NCBI GenBank assembly: GCA_965215165.1
Contig: CBDCCX010000006.1
Coordinates: 2,914,001-2,978,000 of the forward strand
Origin: JANQRZ01 sp965215165
Lineage (GTDB): Bacteria > Bacteroidota > Rhodothermia > Rhodothermales > JANQRZ01
Direction of reading: 5' to 3'
Length of the DNA: 64,000 nt
Both the position numbers and the translations under genes were made by a program. This document shows positions 62,022-64,000 of the stretch, piece by piece (within the stretch, counting starts at the first letter, position 1; every line of letters starts with the position of its first letter). Under the pieces are notes generated by a model. That model searched no databases. It was not told the origin of the DNA and saw nothing but the letters and a program-made list of their open reading frames with translations.

Positions 62022-62513
62022 TTACGAGTGGCCGACGGGCTGCTCGGCTTTGCCTGGGCGGCCCTCGGTGATGGTCACGCCGGGAAGCTCGCTGCCTGCG
62101 CGGTCGCTGCCTGTGCGGTCGCTGCGCTTCGGGAGCGCGCCGCCCATATCGCAGGTGCCGGAGAACGTAGCCCCGTCCTCGATCACGAGCTTCGCCGTGT
62201 GGATGTTGCCTTCGACGACCGCCGAGCTTTTGAGCACCAGGCGCTCGGCGACGAACACTTCGCCCTCGACGCGTCCGGCGATGTCGGCGTGCGAGGAGCG
62301 GACCTCGCCCTCGACGCTGCCCTCCGGGGTGATGACCGTCTTGCCGTCGACCTGGACGGTGCCGATCACCTTGCCGGAGACCCGGACATCGCTAGTGGCT
62401 TGGAGGCCGCCTTCGATGACCGTGCCCTGCCCGATGATGTTGACCTGCCCCGGAGCGGGCGCGTCGCTTCGCTTTGCCATAGGAGTGTCGGTGCCGCTTC
62501 TAAAGAGAGCCAT
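62022..62513 (-). CDS. Bactofilin (polymer-forming cytoskeletal protein)
   Basis: This is a 163-residue protein with the right-handed beta-helix core of bactofilins: NIIGQGTVIEGGLQATSDVR, then VSGKVIGTVQVDGKTVITPE, GSVEGEVRSSHADIAGRVEG and EVFVAERLVLKSSAVVEGNI. Bactofilins polymerise at the membrane and help shape the cell, often with an M23 peptidase, which here is the next gene upstream (63 bases). A start at the second methionine (12 residues in) is possible. Confidence 0.92.
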   Translation of the reverse strand: MALFRSGTDTPMAKRSDAPAPGQVNIIGQGTVIEGGLQATSDVRVSGKVIGTVQVDGKTVITPEGSVEGEVRSSHADIAGRVEGEVFVAERLVLKSSAVVEGNIHTAKLVIEDGATFSGTCDMGGALPKRSDRTGSDRAGSELPGVTITEGRPGKAEQPVGHS

Positions 62514-62575
62514 GTGCGTGAGGAGATGCCGGTACGGCGAGGGTTCCTGTCACGTATCGGACACGCCCAGGGAAT

Positions 62576-63472
62576 CTATAGCCCCACGAGATAGAGCCGG
62601 GGGTCCTGCGCCAGCCCGTTGCGCCACAGCTCGAAGTGGAGATGCGGGCCGGTCGTGATCTCGCCCGTGTTCCCGCTCAGCGCGATGGCTTCGCGGCTCC
62701 GCACCCGGTCGGCGACGGTTTTGAGGAGGCGGCTGTTGTGCTTGTAGACCGAAAGGTACCCATCGGCATGCTGCACAGCGATGACGTAGCCCCCGTCGTT
62801 GGTCCAGTCCGCCGCGACCACATAGCCGTCGCCGATAGCGCGGACGGGAGTGCCCTCGGGGACGGCCTCGTCCACGCCGTAGTGCCCGCGCGCCGCGTCG
62901 AAGCCGCGCGCGGCGAAGCCCTCGACCGGCGGCAGCGCCGGGAACTGGAGGCTGGCGAGGTAGGCCTCGACGACGCGGCCTGCCCCCTCGGCGCGGCGGT
63001 CCGCCGCGAGCTGGCCGAGCGCGAGGGCCGGCTGCTGATGGTCGGACCAGTCGTCGGAACGGCTCGCTGGTGGATCGAGCGGCAGCGCCTCGGCCGGTGC
63101 GGTCTCCACCTCGTCGCCGTCCGGTGCCGTCGTGGTGTCCTGCTCGCCGACGATGGCGTAGCGCAGCCGGGTGAGGTACTCATCCTGGAGCGCGAGCGAG
63201 TCCTGGAGCGCTGCCACGCGGACGGCGTTCTGCTGCGCGGCCTCGCGGAACACCTCGGGGTCGGGCCCCAGGAACACCCGGCGCACCGGCGTGAGCAGGG
63301 CGAGGGCCAGCAGGGTGAGCGTGAGCGCACCGATGGCTCCGGCCACGAGCCAGAGCAGGCTGCGGGGCCGGACCACGTACTGCTGCGGGTTCCCTACGCC
63401 GCGCTCGTCTACGACAATCACCGTGCGGGGAGCGCCAGGGCCTCGCGCTAGGTCCAGGATAAAAGAGAGCAT
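62576..63472 (-). CDS. M23-family metalloendopeptidase (LytM-like)
   Basis: This is a 298-residue protein with a cytoplasmic N-terminus, one transmembrane helix (about 39-60, LLWLVAGAIGALTLTLLALA), a coiled-coil/linker stretch and a C-terminal LytM domain. The zinc ligands are H and D in GHYGVDEAVPEGTPV and the H-x-H motif in TTGPHLHFELW. It probably cleaves peptidoglycan cross-links. Its position before the bactofilin gene suggests a shape-determining unit, as in other bacteria where bactofilin and M23 genes are linked. Confidence 0.9.
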   Translation of the reverse strand: MLSFILDLARGPGAPRTVIVVDERGVGNPQQYVVRPRSLLWLVAGAIGALTLTLLALALLTPVRRVFLGPDPEVFREAAQQNAVRVAALQDSLALQDEYLTRLRYAIVGEQDTTTAPDGDEVETAPAEALPLDPPASRSDDWSDHQQPALALGQLAADRRAEGAGRVVEAYLASLQFPALPPVEGFAARGFDAARGHYGVDEAVPEGTPVRAIGDGYVVAADWTNDGGYVIAVQHADGYLSVYKHNSRLLKTVADRVRSREAIALSGNTGEITTGPHLHFELWRNGLAQDPRLYLVGL

Positions 63473-63648
63473 ACGGCGACGAGGAGTAAGGCTCAGGAAG
63501 AAGACCGTCAGGGCATCAGTGCCATTTCATGGTTTCCACAAATGGCGTGGGGTTAAATTAGTCCTTTCGCACGCCGATGATGGCATCACTGCCGGCCGCA
63601 GACCCAGACCGAATCAGACGGACGGGTTATTTCCACTTCCCGATTTCT

Positions 63649-63900
63649 ATGCCCCAGCACAAATCCGCCAAGAAGCGCGTCCGCCAGAACGCGAAGCGCC
63701 GCGCCCGCAACCGCTACCAGAAGGTGCGGATGCGCACGCTCGTCAAGCGGCTCGAAGCTACCGAGGACCGCGCCGAGGCCGAGACCCTGCTCAACGAAAC
63801 GAAGGGGGTCCTCGACCGCCTCGCAACCAAGCGTGTCATCTCGCGCAACCGCGCCGCGCACGCTAAGAGCCACCTCGAGAAGCTCGTCAACGCGCTCTAG
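63649..63900 (+). CDS. rpsT: 30S ribosomal protein S20
   Basis: This is an 83-residue basic protein, S20: MPQHKSAKKRVRQNAKRRAR, then NRYQKVRMRTLVKRL and RNRAAHAKSHLEKLVNAL. It binds 16S rRNA early in 30S assembly. It has the usual length (87 in E. coli). The ATG is chosen because upstream in-frame sequence is not conserved. About 100 bases remain to the window end without a visible gene. Confidence 0.95.
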   Translation: MPQHKSAKKRVRQNAKRRARNRYQKVRMRTLVKRLEATEDRAEAETLLNETKGVLDRLATKRVISRNRAAHAKSHLEKLVNAL

Positions 63901-64000
63901 GGCGTGGCTCTGCGGCCGGGCCTAGTCCCAGGCCAGAGCCCTAGGAACCGCGCTCCCGGTCTCCGGTTGACGCGGCGATTGTTCCACCAGCACTTGCGCT

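Overview
The window is a high-GC bacterial chromosome segment, most likely from the Rhodothermota (Rhodothermia; Rubricoccus/Rubrivirga-like). The basis is: TonB receptors with an N-terminal carboxypeptidase-regulatory-like domain; a secreted nuclease with a Por/T9SS-type C-terminal sorting domain; many lipoproteins; few Shine-Dalgarno sequences; and a recurring TA-N-N-TT-type element upstream of starts that resembles the Bacteroidota -7 box (TAnnTTTG). The lineage is inferred, since there is no rRNA in the window.

Layout. 0-6 kb: a putative metal-uptake group (His-rich secreted protein, ZnuD-like TonB receptor, its usual lipoprotein partner), then a broken UspA-like fusion and a cNMP/CBS/DUF294 protein that lacks its catalytic aspartates. 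6-13.3 kb: CusF-like lipoprotein, HsdR-N-like nuclease, glycerate kinase, MurJ, glutamine-dependent NAD synthetase. 13.3-20.4 kb: a 7.1 kb array of eight attC-like sites with no integrase in the window (a CALIN, cluster of attC sites lacking an integron integrase). Its cassettes hold two PIN toxin-antitoxin pairs, two lipoproteins, a HEPN-type protein in reverse orientation and three nearly ORF-less cassettes, two of them paralogous. An IS481-family element has inserted next to the terminal attC. 20.4-34.5 kb: ArsI-like lyase, SigZ-like sigma factor, VOC protein, methyltransferase, TetR-controlled SDR, RuvA, a two-component system, MarR, IlvE, a glycosyltransferase, a TonB receptor with a lipoprotein, a Sak4-like ATPase and a Gre factor.

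34.5-41 kb: a decayed copy of the 3' end of nrdJ, a DUF2283/DUF4258-like pair, an AT-rich DUF262 gene, and nrdJ itself (class II, B12-dependent ribonucleotide reductase) interrupted by a 359-residue intein with a degenerate LAGLIDADG region. Two NrdR-box-like sites lie upstream of nrdJ. 41-50.6 kb: RidA, an extremely acidic small protein, a PhoD-like phosphatase, two paralogous lipoproteins, an iron-type ABC transporter (FbpABC), a HicB/truncated HicA pair and a secreted EEP nuclease. 50.8-64 kb: CCA-adding enzyme, pyruvate phosphate dikinase, ParDE, DUF3179 lipoprotein, AI-2E permease, DnaK, PgsA, AtpZ, bactofilin, an M23 peptidase and ribosomal protein S20.

Three miniature inverted-repeat elements (41.3, 44.3 and 55.3 kb) are each flanked by a 4-bp direct repeat of the YTAR type used by IS5-family transposases. 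In each case the repeat contains the stop codon of the adjoining gene. The array, these stop-codon MITEs and the nrdJ 3'-end relic are the most distinctive signals here.
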